Assembly: GCA_020638195.1 (NCBI GenBank)
Contig: JACKJC010000003.1
Coordinates: 372,001-436,000 of the forward strand
DNA: 64,000 nucleotides
From: Methylobacteriaceae bacterium
GTDB taxonomy: Bacteria > Pseudomonadota > Alphaproteobacteria > Rhizobiales > Beijerinckiaceae
Direction: 5' to 3'
Part shown: in pieces, positions 8,254-14,791 of the stretch
Numbering within the stretch: the first letter of the stretch is position 1
Layout: the number at the start of each line of letters is the position of its first letter
Notes under the pieces: model-generated
The model's input: only the letters and a program-made list of their open reading frames with translations
Told to the model about the DNA's origin: nothing
The model's database searches: none
Position numbers and translations under genes: made by a program

Positions 8254-8772
8254 ATGCTATCAGCAATCGTTCTCGCGCCTTCCGACGCCGATCCCGCGGC
8301 AGGCCGCGCCCAGGAGGCCATCGTTCGCTCTCTGGCGGCGCTGGTGGGCGCCGCCGTGGCCGATGTCGTGCGCGACGCCTGCATCGCCGGCCCGCCCGAC
8401 GCGCGCCTGGCCGCGCTCGCCGATCATGCGGGCTGCGGTCTGGTGGAAGAGACGGATGTCTTCGCCCGGCTCGACAGGGCCGTGCGTGCATCGCGCGGCG
8501 ACCGCGTCTTCGTGCTTGCCGCCGGCTATGCGCCGATGTCGGGCTTCATCGACGAAATGTCCGACTGGTCGCTGTCGGCGACGCCGCCGGCCATGGCGCT
8601 GCGCGCCGAACCAGACAGTCTCGCGCGGCGCATTTTCCCAGCGCTCGCGCCCTGCGTCGGAATCGTCGCGATCAGGCAGGACCTGCTGGCCGCAAAAGCC
8701 GAAACGCCCGCGACCCTCGCGCGAAAACTTCGCGCGCGCACCCTGGTTACACGCGCGCGACGCGTGGTCTGA
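8254..8772 (+). CDS. Conserved hypothetical protein, possible nucleotide-/glycosyltransferase-like fold
   Basis: 172 residues starting MLSAIVLAPSDADPAAGR. The beginning (SAIVLA), the alternating hydrophobic strands and the middle RVFVLAAGYAPMSGFIDEM recall the Rossmann-like start and acceptor regions of GT-A glycosyltransferases, but the usual DxD metal site is not seen, so catalysis is doubtful. The C-terminal segment is basic (LARKLRARTLVTRARRV). No signal or membrane segment. Divergent from the radical SAM gene; the LexA-like boxes end 95 bp upstream of this ATG, so shared regulation is possible. Ends 9 bp before the convergent ypfJ-like gene. Confidence 0.6.
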   Translation: MLSAIVLAPSDADPAAGRAQEAIVRSLAALVGAAVADVVRDACIAGPPDARLAALADHAGCGLVEETDVFARLDRAVRASRGDRVFVLAAGYAPMSGFIDEMSDWSLSATPPAMALRAEPDSLARRIFPALAPCVGIVAIRQDLLAAKAETPATLARKLRARTLVTRARRVV

Positions 8773-8781
8773 AGCGCAAGC

Positions 8782-9699
8782 TCAGCGCGAAAACGTGTTG
8801 CAGGAATCGACCTGGCCGGACTGCATGCCGCGCTGCAGCCACTGCACGCGCTGCGCCGAGGAACCGTGCGTGAACGAGTCCGGCACGGCATAGCCCCGTG
8901 AGGCCTTCTGCAAACGGTCGTCGCCGATCGCCTGCGCGGTTGCGACCGCCTTCTGGATGTCGTCCGGGTCGATATTGCGCCATTTGGCGTTGGCGTTGGC
9001 GGCCCACACGCCGGCCAGACAATCGGCCATCAGCTCGACGCGCACAGACAAGCCGTTCGCCTCGGCGCGGCCCGACTGCTGCTGCGCGCGCTGCACCTTC
9101 GGCAGAATGCCGAGCAGGTTTTCGATGTGATGGCCCATTTCATGAGAGATCACATAGGCATAGGCGAAATCGCCGCCGCCGCCGAACTTCTGCTTCATGT
9201 CGCGGAAGAAGGAGGTGTCAAGATAGATCTTCTTGTCGAGCGGGCAGTAGAACGGCCCCATGGCCGATTGCGCCGCGCCGCAGGCCGAGCGCGTCGCGCC
9301 GGAGAACATGACGAGCGGGGCGGGCGTGAAGCGGATGTTCTTCTGCTTCGGCAGAATGTCCGACCACACGTCCTCGTTCATGCCGACGATGGCGGCCACG
9401 AACTGGCCCATCTGGTCGGACGGCGCGCCGGTCTGGCGCGTGGTCTGCTGGCGCGGAGCCTGTTCTTCCACTGTCTGGCCGCCGCCTCGGAAATTGTTCA
9501 GCATTTCAGCGCCGCCGATCAGAATGCGCGGATCGATGCCGAGCGCATAGGCGATCACGCCGAGCACCACCATCGTGCCGAGGCCGAGATGGCCGGCGCC
9601 GCCCATCATCGGGCCGCCGCCGCCTCCGCCCGCGTCGGCATATTCGTCGCCGCGGCGGTCTTCGATATTGTCGGAACGACGGGCGTCTTCCCAGCGCAT
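8782..9699 (-). CDS. ypfJ: YpfJ-family neutral zinc metallopeptidase
   Basis: 305 residues. The N terminus MRWEDARRSDNIEDRRG is the family hallmark, followed by a glycine-rich linker (about 24-35), one membrane helix (about 38-55) and a periplasmic zincin domain with HEMGH at 186-190. Paired cysteines (C140, C152 region; C near the C terminus) fit an exported domain. Members are membrane-anchored metalloproteases of unknown physiological substrate. No operon partner is evident; the gene lies 90 bp after the start of the uracil-DNA glycosylase 3' end on the same strand. Confidence 0.92.
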   Translation of the reverse strand: MRWEDARRSDNIEDRRGDEYADAGGGGGGPMMGGAGHLGLGTMVVLGVIAYALGIDPRILIGGAEMLNNFRGGGQTVEEQAPRQQTTRQTGAPSDQMGQFVAAIVGMNEDVWSDILPKQKNIRFTPAPLVMFSGATRSACGAAQSAMGPFYCPLDKKIYLDTSFFRDMKQKFGGGGDFAYAYVISHEMGHHIENLLGILPKVQRAQQQSGRAEANGLSVRVELMADCLAGVWAANANAKWRNIDPDDIQKAVATAQAIGDDRLQKASRGYAVPDSFTHGSSAQRVQWLQRGMQSGQVDSCNTFSR

Positions 9700-9788
9700 G
9701 GCGGCCCTCCAGATTACAGGGCCGCGTCACGCGGCCGACCTCATGGCTTCGATGCCAAATCTACAGCTATGTTTCAAGCGCGGCCGCT

Positions 9789-10784
9789 TCAAGCAGTCGG
9801 CGCAAAATCAGGAGCCTCGCCATCGAGCGCGCGCTTGAGCGCGCGCAGGTCGCGCCACGCGAGGCGCTTCTGCAACGGCTGGCGCAGCAGGTAGGCGGGA
9901 TGAAGCATGGCCATCGCGGGAATGCTGCGCGCGCCGTCGCGATAGGCCATCCAACGCCCGCGCGTTTTCAAGATACCGTCCTTGATCTCGAGCAGCGCCT
10001 GCATCGAGGGGGCGCCGAGGCAGATAACGAATTCAGCGCCGACAAGGTCAATCTGCCGGCGCGTGAATGGCAGGCACGCTGCGACTTCCAGCGGCGAGGG
10101 CGTGCGATTGCCCGGCGGGCGCCAAGGCACGACGTTGGAAATATAGACCTGACTCCGGTCGAGCCCGATCGAGGCCAGCATCTTGTCGAGCAATTGCCCG
10201 GCCCGCCCGACGAAAGGTCTGCCCTCGCGATCCTCGTCCGCGCCGGGCGCCTCGCCCACGAGATGCACGCGCGCGTTTCGCGCGCCATCCTCGAACACGA
10301 GCTGGGTGGCAGTGGTCTTGAGCGCGCACCCCTGAAAGGCGTCGAGCGCGGCGCGCAACTCGTCGAGATTTCGAGCGCCGGCCGCGCTCTCGGCGGCGGA
10401 AGCCGCGACCGCGGCGGCGTCAGCGGCCAGCGCCGGGTTCAACGGCCGCGAAGCCTCCGGCAGTGGCGGCGGGGCAGGGCGGCGCGGCGGTTCGCGAAAC
10501 GTTTCACGAGGCGCCTGCCGCGATGGCTCGGACGCCGCGCGCTCCTCTCCCTCCCCCTTGCGGGGAGGGGCCGCCGCAACGCGGCGGGGGTGGGGCTCGA
10601 CCCGCTCCGCAGACGCTGGGCGCGCTTCAAGACGCCGCGCCGCAGCCGTCTCCGACTCCTCGAAAAAATTGCGCGGCGCCTCCCCGACCGCAATGTCGAC
10701 GCCGACATGCCGGTAGAAATCGAGCGCGGCGGCAAGGGCGTCTTGCGAAAGTGCGTCGGGCGAAGGGGCGTCCGGGGCGGGCAT
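9789..10784 (-). CDS. Uracil-DNA glycosylase, family 4-like (repeat peptide in linker)
   Basis: 331 residues. The C-terminal 200 residues form the glycosylase: GEAPGADEDREGRPFVG, then VYISNVVPWRPPGNR, and MLHPAYLLRQP as the C-terminal motif. It removes uracil from DNA. Cysteines in GCALKT, ACLPFT and VICLG match cluster positions, but only one cysteine of the usual N-terminal pair is visible, so a full 4Fe-4S cluster is uncertain. Residues 35-150 are a low-complexity proline/arginine/alanine linker; residues about 61-82 are encoded by a dispersed palindromic repeat (10541-10605) read in frame. Divergent from the AmpG-like gene. Confidence 0.88.
   Translation of the reverse strand: MPAPDAPSPDALSQDALAAALDFYRHVGVDIAVGEAPRNFFEESETAAARRLEARPASAERVEPHPRRVAAAPPRKGEGEERAASEPSRQAPRETFREPPRRPAPPPLPEASRPLNPALAADAAAVAASAAESAAGARNLDELRAALDAFQGCALKTTATQLVFEDGARNARVHLVGEAPGADEDREGRPFVGRAGQLLDKMLASIGLDRSQVYISNVVPWRPPGNRTPSPLEVAACLPFTRRQIDLVGAEFVICLGAPSMQALLEIKDGILKTRGRWMAYRDGARSIPAMAMLHPAYLLRQPLQKRLAWRDLRALKRALDGEAPDFAPTA
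10541..10605. repeat. Dispersed palindromic repeat copy inside the glycosylase frame
   Basis: A GC-rich palindrome: CTCCCCCTTGCGGGGAG, then a second small hairpin around GCCGCAACGCGGC and a GGGGTGGGGCTCGACCC end. The same layout (GGGGAGG, variable hairpin, GGGTGGGGTTCGA) appears in the intergenic element at 30894-31043, so I place both in one family. It adds about 21 codons to the linker without a frameshift. Confidence 0.6.
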
Positions 10785-10897
10785 GAGGGGAGATTACAGG
10801 GTCGCTCCGCCGAACGCGAGCAGTGGGCTTTTGGTCACTTCCCCGTCGCGCGCAGCCCGGACATAATCCGCGCTGCATTCAAACGCCGCCGATTTGC

Positions 10898-12199
10898 ATG
10901 ACCGAAGTCCAAGAAAAATCCTCCTTCCTCGCCCACCTGACCTCCGATCGCCGCTACGCCGCCATGACGGCGCTCGGCTTCTCGATGGGCATCCCCTATC
11001 TCCTCGTCTATTCAACGCAATCGGCGTGGCTGTCGGAGGCCGGCGTTCCCCTGCATACGATCGGCCTGCTGGCCGAACTCACCATCGCCTACAAGTTCAA
11101 GTTCATCTGGGCGCCTTTTCTCGACAAATACGATCCGCCTTTGCTCGCGGGCCTGCTCGGGCGCCGTCGCGCGTGGATCGTGTTCTCGCAGATCGCAATC
11201 ATCCTGTCGCTGATCGGCGTTGCCTTCGGCGACCCCGCGCATTTCATCTGGTGGACGATCGGCTTCTCGCTGGCGCTCGGCTTTGCCGGCGCGACGCAGG
11301 ATGTCACCATCGACGGCTGGCGCATCGTCGCCGCGCCCGCGCACAAGCAATCCATGATGACCGCCTTCATGGAAGCCGGCTATCGTGTCGGCACGCTGGC
11401 CGCCGGCGCGCTCGCGCTCATCATAGCCGACAAATACGGCTGGCGCGCATCCTATCTCTGCATGGCCGCGCTGATCACGGTCGGCGCCGTCGCCGCCTTC
11501 GTCGCGCCAGAGCCTGAATCCGACCTGCACGCGAAGCACGAACATCCGGGCTTCGTCGCCACCGTCATCGCGCCGATCAAGGAGCTGGTCACGCGCCTCG
11601 GCCCATGGGCCGTGCCCGTGCTGCTGCTGATCGCGGGCTTTCGCATGCCCGGCTACCTCACGAGCGCCATGGCTATGCCCCTGTTCAAGAGCCTGCATAT
11701 TTCCGGCACAGACATCGCCACGGTCACGAAATTGTTCGGTTTCTGGATCGCGCTCGCCGGCACGTTCTTCGCGACTTTCGTCGTGCGCAAACTGGGTCTC
11801 ATGTCGACGCTGCTGATCGGCACGATCGCCGGCTCCGCCTCGCATCTCTCGCTCGCCTGGCTCGCGGCGGAAGGGCGCAGCGATTATGTCGCCTTCGTCA
11901 CGGCGGTCAGCATCGAGGGCTTCGCCTACGCCTTCGCGCAGGTCGTGCTCATCACCTACATGTCGGAACTGGCCTCGACGGAACTCGCCGCCAGCCAATA
12001 TGCGTTGCTGACCTCGCTCTGCGCGCTGCCCGGCAGTTTCCTGGCCGGCGCCTCGGGCTTCATCGTCGAGCGCGTCGGCTTCGAGCATTTCTTCATCGGC
12101 ACGTCGCTGATCGGTATTCCCGTCGCGCTGCTCGCCTGGTTCGTCTGGCGCAATCATCCGCCGGTCGTTACCGCGGCCGAGCCCGCGACCGTGGAATAG
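10898..12199 (+). CDS. AmpG-like MFS permease (muropeptide transporter family)
   Basis: 433 residues with about 12 membrane helices. The start, SMGIPYLLVYSTQSAWLSE near residue 30, then KFIWAPFLDKYDPP and FAGATQDVTIDGWRI, match AmpG/PAT1-like transporters, which import GlcNAc-anhydro-muropeptides for wall recycling and also include acetyl-CoA transporters. The cytoplasmic loop DKYDPPLLAGLLGRRRAWI is typical. The ATG at 10898 opens the homologous region, whereas the frame itself extends further upstream. No wall-recycling partner gene lies next to it. It ends 3 bp from the convergent P450 gene. Confidence 0.85.
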   Translation: MTEVQEKSSFLAHLTSDRRYAAMTALGFSMGIPYLLVYSTQSAWLSEAGVPLHTIGLLAELTIAYKFKFIWAPFLDKYDPPLLAGLLGRRRAWIVFSQIAIILSLIGVAFGDPAHFIWWTIGFSLALGFAGATQDVTIDGWRIVAAPAHKQSMMTAFMEAGYRVGTLAAGALALIIADKYGWRASYLCMAALITVGAVAAFVAPEPESDLHAKHEHPGFVATVIAPIKELVTRLGPWAVPVLLLIAGFRMPGYLTSAMAMPLFKSLHISGTDIATVTKLFGFWIALAGTFFATFVVRKLGLMSTLLIGTIAGSASHLSLAWLAAEGRSDYVAFVTAVSIEGFAYAFAQVVLITYMSELASTELAASQYALLTSLCALPGSFLAGASGFIVERVGFEHFFIGTSLIGIPVALLAWFVWRNHPPVVTAAEPATVE

Positions 12200-12202
12200 G
12201 GC

Positions 12203-13387
12203 CTACCCCAACACCACCGGCATGTTGAGCGGTCCTCGGAACCCGAAACCGTGCCAGCGTACGCTTGCTGGATCAACCAGCCGCATGTTCGGGAAACGCT
12301 CGAACAGCATTGGCAGCATGATCGCGCCGACCGTGCGCCGCGCCAGATGCGCGCCGGCGCAATGATGCGGACCGCTGCCGAAAGACTGATGATGCATCGG
12401 CCCGCGCAGCGCGTTGAAATTCTCGCCGTCTTCGAAAACATCCTCGTCGCGATTGGCCGACGCCTGGATGGTCATCACCGTGTCGCCCTTCGGGATCGCG
12501 CAGCCGCCGATCTCGACATCCTCCATCACCAGGCGCGAACTCGCCTGGATTGGCGCGACCCAGCGCACGCCTTCCTCGAACGCGTCGGTCCATTTGTTTC
12601 CGGCGCGCACGGCCTCGAGCTGATCGGGATTTGTGAGAAGCCCGAAGATGATCGTCAGCAGCGCGTCGCGCGGCTCGTTGATCCCGCCGCCGATGGCGAT
12701 CTTCACATTGGCGACGATCTGGCTTTCCGGGATCGGATTCTTGGCGTTGACCATGAAGGACAGCGCGGATGAATCCGGCGTCGCGCGCACGCGCGCCATG
12801 TTGGCCAAAATGCAGCGGTCCATTTCCGCATTGGCCTGATCGCTGGCCTCGAACGGGCCGGGCGTCCAGCCGAAATTGCCGGCGCCGTCGATCAAGATCT
12901 GCGACCAGCGCTGCATGTCGGCGTCGCTGGCGTCTGGAATGCCCATGACTTCAGCGAGAACGCGCGCGGCGATTGGGCCGGCGAGCGCGGGAAAGAGATC
13001 GACAATCTCGCCGCGCGGCAGACGGTCGAGATATTCGCCGGCCAGCTTCTTGTAGAGCGGCGCCCATGCGCCTTCGATCGTCTTCGGCATCAGCGCCGGC
13101 ATCATCGCCATGCGCTCGGCGCGATGTTCGGAATCGTCCTTGCGCATCAGCGTATGCGCGAGAAAGGCGCGCTTCATCGGCGTGTTCGGATCGTCGGAAC
13201 TGAACAGCGCCGCATTGTCCTTCACAAATTTCGTGTCGGCTGCTTTGGTGAGAAACGTCCGTCCCACCGATTTAACCCGCAGAACCGGCGCCTCGCGCCG
13301 CAGGCGGCGGTAGATCGGATAGGGATCGCGGGTCAGCTCCGCGATGGTGATCGTCTCGTCGACCGGCGCGAGCACGGCTGCCGTCAT
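12203..13387 (-). CDS. Cytochrome P450 with atypical I-helix
   Basis: 394 residues from the ATG at 13387, preceded by GGGAGGA; an ATG five codons upstream is less likely. Heme loop FGSGPHHCAGAHLARR with the thiolate ligand C343, and the K-helix ExxR as E272-G-V-R275. In the I-helix the oxygen-activation motif reads GGGINEPRD, so the usual threonine is replaced by proline (P239) after the acid E238. Soluble, class I-type bacterial P450 that would need a ferredoxin and reductase; none is encoded nearby. Substrate unknown. Confidence 0.93.
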   Translation of the reverse strand: MTAAVLAPVDETITIAELTRDPYPIYRRLRREAPVLRVKSVGRTFLTKAADTKFVKDNAALFSSDDPNTPMKRAFLAHTLMRKDDSEHRAERMAMMPALMPKTIEGAWAPLYKKLAGEYLDRLPRGEIVDLFPALAGPIAARVLAEVMGIPDASDADMQRWSQILIDGAGNFGWTPGPFEASDQANAEMDRCILANMARVRATPDSSALSFMVNAKNPIPESQIVANVKIAIGGGINEPRDALLTIIFGLLTNPDQLEAVRAGNKWTDAFEEGVRWVAPIQASSRLVMEDVEIGGCAIPKGDTVMTIQASANRDEDVFEDGENFNALRGPMHHQSFGSGPHHCAGAHLARRTVGAIMLPMLFERFPNMRLVDPASVRWHGFGFRGPLNMPVVLG

Positions 13388-13490
13388 TGTTTCCTCCCGC
13401 ATATTTCATGCGAAGATCGCGTCCGACACGACGTTCGGCAACGGTTGCGGGCGGAAATTCTATAGGCGCGCCCGGAAATGAATAGGCGGC

Positions 13491-14441
13491 TCAGCCGCGG
13501 ATTGCGGCCAGCATCGCCTGCAGGAGCCGCGCGGCGATCTGCCGTTCGCGCCCGAACGGGCCGGCCGGCGCGAGGTCGAGTTTTCGCGCGACCGCAACGC
13601 CTTCAGCCCCGAATCTCGCGCGAACACTCTCGTCGATCCAGGTCTTTTCCTGTGTCTTGCGGCGTGCGGCAAGGCGGCTGGTCCCAAGATGGTCCCGATG
13701 CGCAGCCAGCGCTTTATGCAGTTCGTCGAGCCCTTCGCCCGTGGGCGCGGACACGAGCACGACCGGCACATGCCAGTCGTCGTCGCGGGTGAACAGGGTC
13801 AGCGCGCCCTCGACCTCCGACCGCGCGCGCCGCGCGGCGGCGCCCATGTCGGCCTTGGTGACGACGACGATGTCGGGCAGCTCCATCACGCCCGCCTTCA
13901 TGAATTGCAGAGAGTCGCCGGAGCCCGGCTGCACGCAAAGCACGACGCTGTCGGCGGCGAAGGAAATATCGGCCTCCGACTGGCCGATGCCGACGCTTTC
14001 CACCAGCACGCGATCGAACAAGGCGCGCATCAGCGCGACGGCCGCCACCGTATCGTCGGAAAGCCCGCCCAGCCTGTCGCGCGCCGCCATCGAGCGCACA
14101 TAGACTCCCTTGTCTTGCGGGTCGGTCTGCATGCGCGCGCGGTCGCCCAGAAGGGCGCCGCCGGTGGCGCGCGAGGACGGGTCCACGGCGATCACGCCGA
14201 CGGTCTCCGCCTTGCCGCGCCAGTCGCGGATCAGCGCGTTGGTGAGCGTCGATTTCCCGACGCCGGGCGGGCCGGTGAGCCCCGCGACATGCGCCTTGGG
14301 ATCGGCGGCGGCCATGTCGAGCAGATCGACCAGCTCTTCCGTGCCGCGTGCGGTCTCGATCAGCGCGAGCGCTTGCGCCAGCGCGCGCTTGCCACCGGCG
14401 CGGAGCGACTGAAGCGTCGGGATTGCGGTCGCTCTCCTCAC
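13491..14441 (-). CDS. meaB: MeaB-type GTPase (methylmalonyl-CoA mutase chaperone)
   Basis: 316 residues. P-loop GPPGVGKST at 57-65, VDPSSRATGGALLGDR with the base-binding/switch region, and VESVGIGQSE as switch/G3-like segment; NKxD is represented by VVTKADMG. MeaB (ArgK family) protects and reloads the B12-dependent methylmalonyl-CoA mutase. The mutase is not in the window. The ATG overlaps the stop of the small membrane protein gene upstream by four bases, so the two are translationally coupled. The P450 gene follows 103 bp downstream on the same strand. Confidence 0.93.
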   Translation of the reverse strand: MRRATAIPTLQSLRAGGKRALAQALALIETARGTEELVDLLDMAAADPKAHVAGLTGPPGVGKSTLTNALIRDWRGKAETVGVIAVDPSSRATGGALLGDRARMQTDPQDKGVYVRSMAARDRLGGLSDDTVAAVALMRALFDRVLVESVGIGQSEADISFAADSVVLCVQPGSGDSLQFMKAGVMELPDIVVVTKADMGAAARRARSEVEGALTLFTRDDDWHVPVVLVSAPTGEGLDELHKALAAHRDHLGTSRLAARRKTQEKTWIDESVRARFGAEGVAVARKLDLAPAGPFGRERQIAARLLQAMLAAIRG

Positions 14442-14716
14442 GTCGACGCCGCGCCGCCTGACACGTAGACAATCAGCATGTAGAGCGCCACGCCCGAAAA
14501 GAAGCCGATCACGCGCATGTTCATGCTCAGCGGCACGATCGCGATGCGTGACGCCAGCGCCATCATGGCCAGGTCGAACACGAGCGAGACGCCGAGAAGC
14601 CAGACGTAGGGCGGGACCGAACTATGAGCGAATTCGGGATGGGCGCGTGCATAGCCGCCGACCACGACGCCGGCGAAACACATGAGCGGCACGTAGTAGT
14701 TGCGCGCGATGACCAT
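14438..14716 (-). CDS. Small membrane protein upstream of meaB
   Basis: 92 residues from the ATG at 14716 (a GTG two codons upstream is also possible). About three hydrophobic helices: YYVPLMCFAGVVVGGYA, YVWLLGVSLVFDLAMMALA, and MRVIGFFSGVALYMLIVYV. No known catalytic motif and no family name that I can give. It overlaps meaB by four bases (ATGA), so it is the first gene of that pair. A palindromic repeat occupies the 5' side, between this gene and ppdK. Confidence 0.75.
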   Translation of the reverse strand: MVIARNYYVPLMCFAGVVVGGYARAHPEFAHSSVPPYVWLLGVSLVFDLAMMALASRIAIVPLSMNMRVIGFFSGVALYMLIVYVSGGAAST

Positions 14717-14726
14717 GAGCACCCCG

Positions 14727-14788
14727 GGACCGCGAGCCTTCAGGCTCGCAATTGATGTTGGAAAGCGAGCCCCTGGGGCTCGCGGTCC
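14727..14788. repeat. Compound palindromic repeat between ppdK and the meaB operon
   Basis: Two small hairpins, GCGAGCC-TTCA-GGCTCGC and GCGAGCCCC-T-GGGGCTCGC, enclosed by a perfect 12-base outer inverted repeat (14727-14738 and 14777-14788). It starts 4 bp after the ppdK stop and could act as a terminator for ppdK or as a REP-like element. Confidence 0.75.
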
Positions 14789-14791
14789 ATC

